Source: Limnephilus marmoratus
Lineage: Eukaryota > Arthropoda > Insecta > Trichoptera > Limnephilidae
Reading direction: 5' to 3'
DNA: 64,000 nucleotides
NCBI GenBank assembly: GCA_917880885.1
Contig: OU862934.1
Location: 33,216,734-33,280,733, forward strand
Part shown: in pieces, positions 58,401-61,627 of the stretch
Layout: the number at the start of each line of letters is the position of its first letter
How positions within the stretch are numbered: position 1 is the first letter of the stretch
Program-made: the position numbers and the translations under genes
The notes under the pieces: model-generated
The model's database searches: none
The model's input: only the letters and a program-made list of their open reading frames with translations
Told to the model about the DNA's origin: nothing

Positions 58401-60005
58401 AACCATCACGCCGTTTCCCCGCAGGGGTAGGCAGAGAGGACGGACCGCCAAACAACTCGGTCTTGGCACACACTCTTTGCCTCACTCACATTCATACATC
58501 GTTTCATACATTCTCTTATTTATTTATTTATTTACGGACAAATAGTCCAATTAAATTTAAATTTAATTTAAAAATTAAACTCTTGTATTATTCTGACTTT
58601 TGACATGACCCGAATCAAGTATCTGATTCACTTGGTCGTGTCTCTTCCTCGGGCGTCCCTGACTTTTTCTACCATTCACACTTGCGTCATATATTCTCTT
58701 TACACTCCTTTCCTTGTTCATTCTCTCTAAACCATCTGGGGGTCCCTTTCTTAATCTTACTCATTATGCTTACATCAGCCTTACATTCTTTGCGGATATC
58801 CACATTTCTCACACAATCATACATTATTTTACCACACACACATCTCAGGGATCTCATTTCAACTGCATTCAGTTTACTTTCATCCTTCCTCTGCCAGTTC
58901 CATGCCTCACTGCCATACATCAGGGTAGGTACCAGGACTCCATTGTGGACTGCTAGCTTCGTTTCTTTTGACAGTTTTTTAATAGCGCCAACGGCATTCA
59001 GTCCACCATTAATGGAGTTCACCCTTCTTTCAACATCTCTATCAGCCTTCCCATCTCTCGTAAACATACTACCCAGATACACAAACTCATCCACCTTCTC
59101 CAAGTATTCATCATTCACAACTATGTTGCATTCTGTTTTCGTACTCTCTCTTTCAAACACCATGACTTTAGACTTACATTCATAATTAACTCATTCTTCG
59201 TACATACTTCGTTCATCCTAGATACGAGAGACTTCCCAAATTGTTGATGCAGGAAATAAAAAAAAAAACACTATAAACATGCCTAAATCAATAATGTTCT
59301 AAAAAAATCAATACTTATTTCACAAACTATAACTGAATATGTTTATTGAAAAATATTTCATATTTGAAATATTATGAAGCGTAATTTTTAATTTTTGTGA
59401 TTTGTAAAGTTTAATCTGAAATTATACGTATGTGTTTTTTTTACTTAGTTTGTCGATTGCAGTACTTATATTATATGTCTACTGTTTTAAGTTACGATAC
59501 TTTTTTAGGGAAATGAAGGTCTGGGAAGGTATGAGGATGAGGAGTGTGTCTGGGGGTCGGTGCAAGGCGATAGGTCGAGAGAGTCCGGATGGAGAGGTCA
59601 AAAGGTCTCTCTCAACCAGTCTCTCCCGATACGGCCTGCCACAAACCCATGAACCCGGGCACTCCTGTAGGGTCACTAAACTAGTGGGAAGTGGGGTAGT
59701 GAACCACTTGGGGTGCCCCATGGCGGGTCGTTGGTTATCCAATAAATGATTCCCATGCGGCGGTACCCATACCCACTATAATCCGCCACTTTCAATAATC
59801 GGACACTTACTCAATTTTTGTAGATTAGTGAGAAAGTACTATAATTTTATCTTTATTATATAATTTGCAATTTCCTAGATTTCGTATTTGATAATTATTA
59901 TATGAAATTATTTTTTAAATTTTAGATCTCTTCTTTGAAAATGCGGATCCACAGGTACCTGACATGCCTTTACCAGAATGGCTCTCCAAAACTGTCTACT
60001 CCTAA
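19427..60005 (+). CDS. CalpC-like: Calpain-C-like pseudoprotease (17 exons, 671 aa)
   Basis: Joining 17 exons, all with GT-AG borders and compatible phases, gives one 671-residue frame ending TAA at 60003-60005. Order: N-terminal segment 1-50, calpain cysteine-protease core about 55-325, C2-like domain about 340-481, penta-EF-hand domain about 496-671. Calpains are intracellular calcium-dependent proteases. Here Cys129 (GNCGFLAA) is kept, but the catalytic His position is Gln280 (DQHHVITG against GHAYSVTG) and the Asn position is Thr306 (DTAGG against RNPWG), so proteolysis is not expected. Drosophila calpain C is likewise known to lack its triad, which suggests orthology; the similar length supports it. 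The role is unknown, perhaps binding or regulation. The gene spans 40.6 kb because of transposon-filled introns. Exon 1 is the least certain part. Confidence 0.9.
19732..19896. mobile_element. Harbinger-like MITE, 165 bp
   Basis: In intron 1. Near-perfect terminal inverted repeats 'gggaacgtacccatactacg' continuing to tgacc, flanked on both sides by TTA (19729-19731 and 19897-19899), the TWA target of PIF/Harbinger elements. The interior has an 18-base C run and no ORF. Confidence 0.8.
20030..20765 (-). repeat. LINE ORF2 fragment interrupted by a small hAT-like insert
   Basis: In intron 1. Reverse copy of the dominant LINE family: the 3' end 'ggcttgtgacatctttgagg' lies at about 20196, and the coding tail continues to about 20720. 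It is split at 20244-20370 by a block with ends 'cagggccggatttaacatg' and 'taatacggccctg', a short non-autonomous hAT-like element. Confidence 0.6.
20832..20935 (+). repeat. hAT left terminus
   Basis: 'cagtgtttcttaacctgtgg' followed by 'tccgcggaccccc' is a widespread hAT-type end. The opposite end was not found nearby, so this is a fragment. Confidence 0.5.
20936..21290. repeat. Unclassified repeat-like stretch in intron 1
   Basis: Contains 'tagcgccattttcgtaagaa' and 'cacctcaagggcgctttaca', a block that looks like known dispersed repeats but has no diagnosable end. No exon is visible. Confidence 0.35.
21291..21540. mobile_element. MITE with ~37-bp inverted ends
   Basis: The left end 'ttcgtcgccttagttcgtat' plus 'ttgtccaacagaccatta' is matched in reverse at 21503-21540. 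The interior is AT-rich and non-coding. The target duplication is unclear. Confidence 0.65.
21541..22124. other. Intron 1 spacer with a one-ended Harbinger-like relic
   Basis: 'taggggtcgtccattagtcc' with G runs at 21656-21720 looks like one end of a Harbinger-type MITE, but no partner end was found. The ORF at 21647-22054 on the - strand has no recognised motif. Nothing else is visible. Confidence 0.35.
22125..22770 (+). repeat. LINE ORF2 C-terminal fragment, best copy
   Basis: In intron 1. The clearest member of the dominant LINE family. The frame 22321-22716 encodes 131 residues of a reverse-transcriptase C-terminal tail (LIDSPILTDGLQSLEHRRR, MLSLFYRYFNG, HSRET, TARLWNDL, SASVFPLS). The 5' part is truncated. 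The 3' end has 'ctgagggaaattattttcct' and 'tgtgtggagttaattta'. It ends just before exon 2. Confidence 0.8.
22905..23087 (+). CDS. CalpC-like: Calpain-C-like exon 2
   Basis: Residues 43-103. Acceptor ttttgtctag, donor CCTGGT|gtgagt, both phase 0. It carries the start of the protease core: QDFASLKANML, then LFEDHTFDSVNSSLYYS (calpain family: a 'LFeDp.Fpa...SL' pattern) and the IVWMRPG that precedes the catalytic Cys region. Confidence 0.85.
23342..23412 (-). repeat. tRNA-like sequence, probably pseudo-tRNA
   Basis: In intron 2. On the - strand: acceptor stem gccgaca/tggcggc with one mismatch, a good D-arm (agctcagtggtagagca) and a perfect T-arm (acgggttcaagtcccgt). The anticodon stem (cctga/gaagg) has two adjacent mismatches and the loop has C instead of the usual T before the would-be anticodon CAG. 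More likely a tRNA pseudogene or SINE head than a working tRNA. Confidence 0.5.
23666..23784 (+). CDS. CalpC-like: Calpain-C-like exon 3 (catalytic Cys region)
   Basis: Residues 104-142 plus two bases of codon 143. Acceptor gttgacag, donor ATTC|gtgagt. Contains IVKNPIFVD and GNCGFLAALSTVT; Cys129 matches the catalytic Cys of the calpain signature (GDCWLLAA), but the Trp that follows it is Gly. Confidence 0.92.
23850..23915 (+). repeat. SINE-like block, copy 1
   Basis: 'cccgtaagcactcaggcatg' and the following C/T-rich block recur at 31087-31130, and inverted at 19005-19095. Confidence 0.45.
23922..24201. mobile_element. Solo LTR, 280 bp
   Basis: In intron 3. Starts TGTGATGTAG, ends GACATAACA, and is flanked on both sides by the 5-bp AACAG (23917-23921 and 24202-24206). 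Contains AATAAA at about 24132. Recombination between two LTRs usually leaves such a solo copy. The LTR family (gypsy or BEL) is not determinable. Confidence 0.75.
24207..26030. repeat. GC-rich region with promoter-like core, possible LTR retroelement remnant
   Basis: In intron 3. A TATA box (tataaata at about 24692) is followed about 33 bases on by an initiator-like TCAGT in 'agtcagtctcagtctcagtc' (24725-24744). This arrangement is frequent in insect LTR promoters. The sequence is GC-rich with ORF-like stretches (24868-25128) but no recognisable gag or pol motif. An AATAAA lies at about 25930. Boundaries and direct repeats were not found. Confidence 0.35.
26031..27180. other. Intron 3 spacer, AT-rich
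   Basis: Starts with a hAT-like end ('ccagtggcgcacacag', about 26031), then long AT-rich, low-complexity DNA. Within it, 26580-26720 and 26790-26920 are two similar direct blocks ('gaaaattcaaatttttaaat', 'aaaattaataat', 'tgttaagaactca'). No exon is visible. Confidence 0.45.
28386..29720. repeat. Nested element between ~110-bp direct repeats
   Basis: The blocks at 28386-28490 and 29588-29720 share 'aataaaggtagcccactgcc', 'tattcgcacca' and 'ccgcggtcccgtacggga'. Between them, ends 'aaggggtgaaat' (about 28496) and 'atttcacccct' (about 29566) are inverted. This looks like an insertion within a duplicated or older repeat. Confidence 0.5.
28731..29110. mobile_element. Tc1/mariner-like MITE, ~380 bp
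   Basis: Terminal inverted repeats over 90 bp long, beginning 'tacagggtgtaacagaacgt' at the left. The right end is the reverse of 'tacagggtgtaacaggacgt'. TA at the borders fits a TA target. Shared inner blocks: 'cccgagggattttaac' and 'gtctccggtgac'. A degenerate relative lies at 54015-54100. Confidence 0.7.
29893..30163. repeat. Spacer with 'ccgaatattcgg' repeat
   Basis: 29886-29970 contains several 'ccgaatattcg' and 'gccgaa' palindromic pieces, similar to the block at 51870-51940. It leads to the exon 4 acceptor. Confidence 0.4.
30164..30232 (+). CDS. CalpC-like: Calpain-C-like exon 4
   Basis: Codes S143 (last base) to R166 (first two bases). Acceptor ttattttccag, donor CAG|gtatgg. LFDQMIPDNQNF...YAGIFHFR aligns with the calpain segment between the catalytic Cys helix and FWQFG. 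Confidence 0.9.
30308..30442 (+). CDS. CalpC-like: Calpain-C-like exon 5
   Basis: Residues 166-211. FWQFGKWIDVVIDDFLP and FWSCLLEKAYAK are hallmark calpain protease-core strings, nearly unchanged from active family members. Acceptor ctttgcag, donor CCAA|gtgagc. Confidence 0.95.
30443..31073. repeat. Inverted SINE pair after exon 5
   Basis: In intron 5. 30534-30595 ('gaagaagataacaataataa'...) recurs inverted at 30985-31050. Separately, about 50 bp at 30462-30515 ('tctttttataacttttgaag') recur directly at 30907-30957. A tRNA-like head on the - strand (30600-30680, T-arm box 'ggttcgtgtcc') belongs to the first copy. Confidence 0.6.
31065..31215 (+). repeat. SINE-like block, copy 2
   Basis: 'ctcccgtaagcactcagccc' followed by 'tgcctgtctcactaggaact' and a tail. 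Related to 23850-23915 and to the - strand at 19005-19095. Confidence 0.45.
31289..32213. repeat. 94-bp direct repeat flanking a 737-bp insertion
   Basis: 31289-31382 and 32120-32213 look identical ('gcattatagcactggaaatg', 'ctgataaaatctttgttatt', 'gtcttggctgatgatccaa'). Between them sit a run of about 68 T and a lepidopteran repeat (31465-32113) whose halves also occur at 10500-10990. Such a long flank repeat is unusual for any transposon. Confidence 0.7.
31386..31454. repeat. Poly-T run, ~68 bases
   Basis: Uninterrupted T run, the longest homopolymer in the window. It could be the A-tail of a - strand retroposed copy; the exact length may be unreliable in an assembly. Confidence 0.8.
32238..33216. 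other. Intron 5 spacer
   Basis: Starts with the 'actagctgacccggcgaact' arthropod repeat (also at 13085). 32341-32759 and 32776-33009 contain short ORFs with no recognised motif; the - strand one resembles decayed Helitron or helicase-like repeat text only vaguely. No exon is visible. Confidence 0.4.
36945..37170 (+). pseudogene. hAT transposase C-terminal remnant (ZMYM1-like)
   Basis: The + strand translates with one frame break to IPMTTVECERCFSTLKRV and, after a stop, RLNALSMMTIEKG...IDFLYK then stop. This is the C-terminal dimerisation part of the hAT transposase group related to ZMYM1. The frame break and the lack of upstream coding show it is dead. Confidence 0.7.
37289..37341. repeat. 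Near-perfect short hairpin
   Basis: 'cccgtgcaatgtaggt' is followed after 11 bases by 'acctacattgcacggg', a 16-bp perfect inverted repeat, possibly the fused ends of a small TIR element just after the hAT remnant. Confidence 0.6.
38105..39221. other. Intron 5 end, AT-rich
   Basis: 38120-38260 and 38320-38420 carry LINE-like 3' UTR text ('aaaattaactctgagatatt' region) on the - strand. A (TA) microsatellite lies at 38732-38752. No exon before 39222. Confidence 0.4.
39222..39387 (+). CDS. CalpC-like: Calpain-C-like exon 6
   Basis: Residues 211-266. LYGSYEGILEIYLNDSLVDL, TGGVSDF (family: 'L.GSYeaL.gG...dfTGGv'), then a FELLQNEFNHGTLMGATTK segment that precedes the catalytic His region. Acceptor tttttcag, donor ACCAAG|gtaagt, phase 0. 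Confidence 0.93.
39796..39956 (+). CDS. CalpC-like: Calpain-C-like exon 7 (His/Asn region, mutated)
   Basis: Residues 267-320. HHVITGVAVV aligns with the HAYSVTGV motif so that the catalytic His is Gln280, with His281 and His282 next to it. LKLKDTAGGSLKWTGAWSE aligns with the L.RNPWG.VEW.GAWSD motif so that catalytic Asn is Thr306. WTGAWSE is well kept. Acceptor gattccag, donor AAGG|gttggt (non-consensus at position +3 onward but phase-correct). Confidence 0.92.
39985..40050 (-). repeat. Repeat end
   Basis: 'ggcagaggttatggttatcc' and 'aataaatggataccagggtg' match the ends of the 2236-2645 family (- strand orientation). In intron 7. Confidence 0.5.
40122..40235 (+). CDS. CalpC-like: Calpain-C-like exon 8
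   Basis: Residues 320-358. GEFWMSYKDFRKYFN is the conserved end of the calpain protease core ('dGeFWMsf.DF...F'). Acceptor tttttaag, donor AACAG|gtcact. Confidence 0.93.
40380..40508 (+). repeat. DIRS left inverted terminal repeat
   Basis: 'gcttatccagaatatatatt' to 'ttgtataattgtcacctatg'. Matched inverted at 44821-44949 with a few differences. Confidence 0.88.
40720..41509 (+). pseudogene. DIRS gag-like ORF, frameshifted
   Basis: Starts MPSDKEHVVDD, followed by an Arg/Ser-rich basic region (40720-40980). The frame then shifts at about 41000 and 41200 to continue as LADPGFMVETA and FIKCSNDILQIMCGKRAEVI, ending at 41507. The three overlapping frames together form one protein of about 260 residues, so at least two indels have occurred. 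Confidence 0.65.
41840..42655 (+). pseudogene. DIRS reverse transcriptase, frameshifted
   Basis: In frame 41667-42653: FIRKPLL, a 'M.RDGTLE' segment, LVQKSDGSKQPIFNLKALN, WMTKIDLSQAYFHIPV (RT box with catalytic Asp), RLYYGG and LPQSLSSAPQTF. The catalytic HLDDFLLAF box lies at about 42435-42470 in another frame, so two nearby indels bracket the active site. It is followed by SVEYLGI in the first frame. Confidence 0.85.
42600..43450 (+). pseudogene. DIRS RNase H and connection region
   Basis: 42660-42976 continues in a second frame (GKLNFATFVVPRGR, TTDAADHGWGALID: the first RNase H Asp). The frame then switches to 42960-43445: MKEITAILNAL, LIQSDNRTVVAYL, YLPGRYNGLADHLSR (the later catalytic Asp residues, and the end typical of DIRS RNase H). 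At least one frameshift lies between. Confidence 0.85.
43504..44535 (+). CDS. DIRS tyrosine recombinase (YR), truncated by frameshift
   Basis: 343-residue frame. N-terminal SAM-like part with WRKSTLSTYHMAWKSWKEWC and LARFLAYLR; catalytic domain with the first Arg in LLLASGRRVHDM, and GSLRSAVTSRSWLEE with the later Arg. The frame stops at WRSENT. The segment carrying the nucleophile Tyr (FRKHLKKYYRKQ) is in the adjacent frame directly after, so one indel removes the catalytic Tyr. It would otherwise cut and join the DNA circle during insertion. Confidence 0.88.
   Translation: MDKSVLVTRPKEKRPRPTSHNTHVDRLIDRTSSSAGPEAPTTGVEDWGWSEALNDWSQQEKALLNAGWRKSTLSTYHMAWKSWKEWCVINNTYPNNPSGSQLARFLAYLRVKKGLAPSTIALHKSAVSVLCDPNGDLRISNHPLVKRVMRGIGNSVNKKPRAFTWNPGHLVFWLRKNPRKESTLFEASRRCSVILLLASGRRVHDMTLLHTSPDNLVDNDVHFILWPVFGSMTDTSTHRQSGWKLYKAEDRNIDPIFWLRKLMSSSKNRRHEAGVECLFISTLGPARPASRTVIGGWIKTILKDTGIDASPGSLRSAVTSRSWLEECPIDTILERGNWRSENT
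44683..44785 (+). repeat. DIRS internal complementary region
   Basis: 'atatattctggataagcgac' is the reverse of the left end, joined to 'ggagttttacctaccattaa', the reverse of the right end. This bridges the two ends and is thought to template circle formation in DIRS elements. Confidence 0.85.
44821..44949 (-). repeat. DIRS right inverted terminal repeat
   Basis: Inverted match to 40380-40508. A short unique right extension follows ('agacaacataataagagttt' to 44990). Confidence 0.88.
45030..45310 (-). repeat. LINE ORF2 fragment
   Basis: In intron 8. Reverse copy of the dominant LINE family ('gggcctatgtcatctttggg', 'ttgtaggagggaggaaacac', 'gaacgagtcgtagaaataac'). 5'-truncated. Confidence 0.7.
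45478..45775 (-). repeat. LINE/SINE-type repeat with internal hairpin
   Basis: Reverse copy of the 2236-2645 family. It carries a 17-bp perfect inverted pair at 45666-45706 ('gctaaatcaccaaacgt', 'acgtttggtgatttagc') not present in the other copies. Confidence 0.6.
45821..46211. mobile_element. Harbinger-like MITE, 391 bp
   Basis: Ends 'gggggcattcaagtattacg' at the left and the reverse complement of 'ggggccgttcaagtattacg' at the right, with TAA on both sides (45818-45820 and 46212-46214). Long C/G runs inside, no ORF. Confidence 0.8.
46409..46732. mobile_element. piggyBac-like MITE, 324 bp
   Basis: Ends CCATTGGAGCG and CGCTCCAATGG, each bordered by TTAA (46405-46408 and 46733-46736), the piggyBac target. 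Non-coding, AT-rich. A diverged relative with a TTAA-like left end starts at about 52290 ('ttaaccactcgaatacgcg') and ends near 52965 ('acgctccggttatttt'). Confidence 0.7.
46733..47845. other. Intron 8 spacer
   Basis: AT-rich. The ORF 46750-47085 has no recognisable motif and 46740-47130 vaguely suggests a decayed piggyBac-type coding tail (lysine-rich region), but I cannot support it. No exon is visible. Confidence 0.35.
47846..48708. other. Intron 8 spacer, GC-moderate
   Basis: 48060-48300 is less AT-rich and could be a retroelement LTR, but I found no ends or duplications. 48400-48700 looks like unclassified repeat. Confidence 0.35.
48709..49130. repeat. Satellite: 49-bp unit, 147-bp higher-order period
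   Basis: Units begin 'ggggttctcttcgta' at 48709, 48758, 48807, 48856, 48905, 48954, 49003, 49052 and 49101, exactly 49 bp apart. Three unit types (aaaata...ctgc; aacata...cggt...gcac; aacata...cggc...gtac) alternate as 1-2-3, 1-2-3, 1-3, so the array grew as trimers of 147 bp. The last unit is diverged. In intron 8. Confidence 0.92.
49525..49615 (+). CDS. CalpC-like: Calpain-C-like exon 9
   Basis: Residues 358-388. SGGDILNSTYHKNPQYAVTL: the NPQY of the calpain C2-like domain ('GG...tF..NPQy'). Acceptor ggttctag (an earlier ag 8 bases upstream would put a stop in frame), donor AGTGG|gtgaga. Confidence 0.92.
49629..50015 (-). repeat. LINE ORF2 C-terminal fragment (second family)
   Basis: In intron 9, 14 bases after exon 9. 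The - strand encodes a tail seen also at 56675-56925 (SWMDRVTNE, HPEKYEILHLIMQEKI, LRQCFG.STVELFRAAVNKA), ending with 'cgttgaacggacagggcaca' and an (AAG) tail. 5'-truncated. Confidence 0.78.
50195..50440 (-). repeat. Interspersed repeat family R1, copy 3
   Basis: Inverted copy of 13690-13930 ('gccagtgagactatagcttt', 'cagatctggtcaccaagt', 'gatactgagagtatcttcca'). Confidence 0.65.
50441..51078. repeat. Intron 9 with a direct ~150-bp duplication
   Basis: 50550-50690 and 50845-50985 are diverged direct repeats ('gatttttcaaaggaggtgtt', 'ttggtcaccaatt', 'caaagaaaagtc', 'aggcaggt'). No exon inside. Intron 9 then ends at the acceptor tgtttgcag. Confidence 0.5.
51079..51248 (+). CDS. CalpC-like: Calpain-C-like exon 10
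   Basis: Residues 389-445. MLVSLMQQYRKRSRQL, IGVAVFAIPPG, KFNHSRETTSR: calpain C2-like domain core ('v.LmQ..rr......IGf.iy.vp'). Donor AGCAG|gtccat. Confidence 0.92.
51309..51960. mobile_element. Element with 'ccgaaaccgaaac' ends
   Basis: In intron 10. Left 'agtgtccgaccgaaaccgaa', right 'ttgccgaaaccgaaaacaag'. The interior is AT-rich with two similar 'acacatgttaaatgaaata' blocks (51389, 51632) and a GC-rich patch. A common insect hAT-like terminal motif; ends not precisely placed. Confidence 0.4.
52160..52267 (+). CDS. CalpC-like: Calpain-C-like exon 11
   Basis: Residues 445-481. YDLPAGRYCIIPSTAYP, then CDFILRIITENP: end of the C2-like domain ('f.LpPGeYvivPsT...eF.LRv'). Acceptor ccattctag, donor ATATTC|gttagt. 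Confidence 0.93.
52268..53038. repeat. Intron 11 with local duplications
   Basis: 52766-52860 has two direct copies of 'gaaacgtttacaataaatat' plus 'ctcttcaaattggc', and 52866-52955 two copies of 'cagtgaacgcttgagggtgt' plus 'ttgcaaattggccaaaatgt'. The left part (about 52290 on) resembles the TTAA-flanked MITE at 46409. Confidence 0.6.
53039..53081 (+). CDS. CalpC-like: Calpain-C-like exon 12
   Basis: Residues 481-495 (VHDHKISIDKVDYK), a short acidic linker between the C2-like and EF-hand domains. Acceptor tatttcag, donor ATAAG|gtaagt. Phase fits both neighbours. Confidence 0.8.
53203..53335 (+). CDS. CalpC-like: Calpain-C-like exon 13
   Basis: Residues 496-540. VEKYFYKVARETEDIDWLELKKLLDYAL matches the first helices of the penta-EF-hand domain ('F..lag.D.eIs..eL..iLn'). 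Donor CTCAT|gttagt leaves phase 1, which completes a Cys codon with exon 14. Confidence 0.88.
53380..53700 (-). repeat. LINE fragment(s)
   Basis: In intron 13. 'cttccatccttcctgacatc' and 'cctcccatctcagtctaggt' belong to a frequent insect LINE C-terminal region on the - strand. No frame is intact. Confidence 0.5.
53701..54868. repeat. Intron 13 remainder
   Basis: 54015-54100 shares 'ggattttaac' and 'atatttggagtaaaaaat' with the MITE at 28731-29110. 54380-54610 repeats 'aaaacccgctatatc' three times with a GC-rich patch. No exon is visible before 54869. Confidence 0.45.
54869..54987 (+). CDS. CalpC-like: Calpain-C-like exon 14
   Basis: Residues 540-579. CRSMVANIDSEGVGRLSYKQFKVLW matches the calpain EF-hand segment ('CRsMi.lmD.dgsGkLg..EF..LW'). 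In the 12-position loop DSEGVGRLSYKQ the last position is Gln, not Glu, so calcium binding here is doubtful. Acceptor tttgtcag, donor TTAAAG|gttccg. Confidence 0.92.
55074..55195 (+). CDS. CalpC-like: Calpain-C-like exon 15
   Basis: Residues 580-620. GIYDHYATDEKKRM, LNRALHAAGFTLNYQVLGIL: the next EF-hand pair ('IF...D.d.sG.....eLr.AL.aaGf.Ln'). The loop lacks the usual acidic ligands (ATDEKKRMPCSN). Acceptor cactgcag, donor AACAG|gtaact. Confidence 0.92.
55297..55979. mobile_element. Non-autonomous hAT element, 683 bp
   Basis: In intron 15. Ends 'cagtggcggttcttcacagg' and '...tcgagccgccactg', with near-identical 8-bp flanks GTTGGCTT (55289-55296) and GTTGGCCT (55980-55987). The ORF at 55543-55749 inside has no recognised function. 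Confidence 0.75.
55985..56185 (+). repeat. LINE C-terminal fragment
   Basis: 'gtcggctcgtatatggaacg' plus 'agctactggcatctgttttt' encodes the RLVWNELLASVFPPSYN-type tail common to this LINE clade. The 3' end is at about 56180. Confidence 0.55.
56565..56670 (+). pseudogene. Harbinger transposase N-terminal remnant
   Basis: Starts MDSDEETLLLVFLL followed by KQKQKRRPRIRAS. Insect PIF/Harbinger transposases often begin with a DSDEE stretch and a basic run. The frame then runs into the inserted LINE, so the rest of the transposase is missing. Confidence 0.6.
56675..56930 (+). repeat. LINE ORF2 C-terminal fragment (second family)
   Basis: WMDRVTNEDVMVRMNKEKEV, IRKLQHLGHVRRNPEKYEIL, ending 'ccgttgaacggacagggcat' and an (AAG) tail. 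Same family as 49629-50015 (- strand), nested in the Harbinger element. Confidence 0.8.
57467..57543 (+). CDS. CalpC-like: Calpain-C-like exon 16
   Basis: Residues 620-646. LQIEFDDFLIIVMRLKIML: final EF-hand helix of the calpain family ('i.fddFi.c.vrLe.mf'). Acceptor tgtttcag, donor CTGT|gtgagt. Confidence 0.92.
57544..59925. repeat. Intron 16, repeat-rich
   Basis: 58010-58390 and 59510-59790 are - strand copies of the 2236-2645 family ('ccaagacctggacaaacctc', 'gaaccagggcacccctgcta', and the second with 'acccatgaacccgggcactc'). 58393-59235 is a LINE (listed separately). 57790-58000 and 59236-59500 are AT-rich with no exon. Confidence 0.6.
58393..59235 (-). repeat. LINE 3' end with ORF2 tail (third family)
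   Basis: On the - strand, 58687-59163 gives 158 residues of a LINE reverse-transcriptase C-terminal part: VVNDEYLEKVDEFVYLGSMF, DVERRVNSINGGLNA, KLAVHNGVLVPTLMYGSEAW, NAVEMRSLRCVCGK, RWFREN. The 3' UTR extends to 58393 and matches the window's first 150 bases. 5'-truncated; the reading frame is open. Confidence 0.82.
59926..60005 (+). CDS. CalpC-like: Calpain-C-like exon 17 (last)
   Basis: Residues 646-671, ending PLPEWLSKTVYS and TAA. Acceptor aaattttag. The 'l.lt...WL..tmys' ending is typical of calpain large-subunit C-termini. A polyadenylation signal lies about 300 bases on. Confidence 0.92.
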
Positions 60006-60301
60006 ACTCCTAAAGACATGTGCATCTATTTTCAAAGTGTTCTATGGAATTCAATTGTTTTGCATCAACCCATCAACCATAAAGATCAGACAAAATCACA
60101 CCGTAGAGAATCTGATAAAATGTTTTTACAGATTAAAATTGTTCATCCGACTATTAATTTATTGTTATTGTAAAAATTGTAAGTCCGTCTATTAATTTAT
60201 TGGCAGCCTGCAAAGTTAGGACGGGTTGTTTCACAGAATTTGAACAATTCATCAAATTACAAAGTTATTATTCAACCTCTTTGTAACTTGAATTCAAGCA
60301 C

Positions 60302-60307
60302 AATAAA
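60302..60307 (+). terminator. Polyadenylation signal
   Basis: AATAAA in 'cacaataaaacaacc', giving a 3' UTR of about 320 bases for the calpain transcript. No earlier copy after the stop codon. Confidence 0.6.
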
Positions 60308-60383
60308 ACAACCGGCCCAATGATAAAATAACAGAACTTGAATAGAACTTTTACATTAACTTTGAAATTTAATAAATTGTTCA

Positions 60384-60700
60384 ATTAGGACGGCTTGTTT
60401 CACAGAAATCCAAATGTAACAAAGTCATTAAATGGCCATTTTGTTTTTTTGACAGTTATAAGGTGCCCATTAATTGCCGATTCTAAGTTAGTTTCAGCTT
60501 TTGAACAAATTGTGATCAGCAGAAGAGGAGAATTATCGTGTTGTTAAGCTTGTCAGCTAAATACAAGATGATAGAAAGCTGAAACACATCTAGAATCAGC
60601 GTTTAACGGCGACGTTTCATCTGTCAAAAAAACAAAATTACGCTGAATTAACATTTGATGATTTTGTCACATGTTAATTTTTTGAGAAACAACTGGGTCT
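60384..60700. mobile_element. TIR-like repeat, uninterrupted copy
   Basis: 'cacagaaatccaaatgtaac' and 'ggccattttgtttttttgac' near the left are partly inverted at 60610-60700 ('gtcaaaaaaacaaaattacg', 'catttgatg'). The same family is at 45330-46380, where it is split by other insertions. Confidence 0.5.
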
Positions 60701-61357
60701 AAGTGTTCGAAGCTGTAAATCCTCATTTTATCTATGTAGTCGAATGTTTACTTATTTTTGTTAGTTCTTCTTTATTCTGTAGAAGTTTGTACACATTTAT
60801 TATTTGTCATATACTCTTTTTTTCTGACTGCGTAGATTAGAATGTCAATAGCTGCATCAATCAATAGACTAAAATCATGCTATCTTAATTAAAATGTAAA
60901 AAGGGCTAGAAATATTCTTTGTAAAAGGAAGTATCGTTGTTTTGAACCGTAAAATAAAAAAAAAGTTTAAAGAAATGGAATTTAATACAGCATTGGTGAG
61001 TTTCTCTTGAAGATAAATTCACTACAGAATATTTTGCATCACTTTACATATTATATTTATAACAAAATAAAAGACAACTTAAAAAAAAACTTTTTTATTT
61101 TTGTCGTTTTCTTTACAAAATGTAGTATTCATTAGACATAAAATTATTACATTTAACAAATAATGCATTATTACAAATATTATTTTTTTTAAACATTAAT
61201 TATTTTACTATCTTCTTTGGGGTCCGACCATTTATTATTTTCATAGTATTTATAAACAACCCCAATAATTCTATTGTCAATTAAAATACCTAGTTGCCAG
61301 TTAATCATTTAAACAATTTATTAGGAGATACGTTTTAAGATTTTCACGGCCAAAAGC
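60701..61357. other. AT-rich intergenic spacer
   Basis: No gene or repeat end that can be placed. Confidence 0.45.
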
Positions 61358-61627
61358 ATTTTCGTTATTTGTTTTTGGGGTGTTATGCCGTGTTGCTCTA
61401 CCTCCTTCTTAAGCCAACGTTTCGGACATCGTTGCAGTGTCCATCATCAGGGCAGATCCGGTAGATGTGCACATGTCCACACCGTCATCTCTGGCGTTAG
61501 CATGTGCACATGTCCTCATCTACCGGATCTGCCCTGATGATGGACACTGCAACGATGTCCAAAACGTTGGCTAAAGAAGGAGGTAGCGCAACACGGCATA
61601 ACACCCCAAAAACAAATAACGAAAATT
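61358..61627. repeat. Long palindrome with hammerhead-like core
   Basis: Arms 61358-61475 and 61511-61627 (about 118 bp) are near-identical in inverse; differences are few. Each arm contains a 'ctgatgatggaca...tgtcc(g/a)aaac' block. Read on the - strand of the left arm it keeps the CTGATGA and GAAAC pieces with a 5-bp GGACA/TGTCC stem between, as in hammerhead ribozymes; the right arm has A for the conserved G. The spacer carries the 'acatgtgcacat'-type palindrome. Confidence 0.7.

Noticed and set aside
58682..59185. 167-residue + strand ORF
   Set aside because: Antisense to the LINE reverse-transcriptase tail, which has the recognisable protein motifs.
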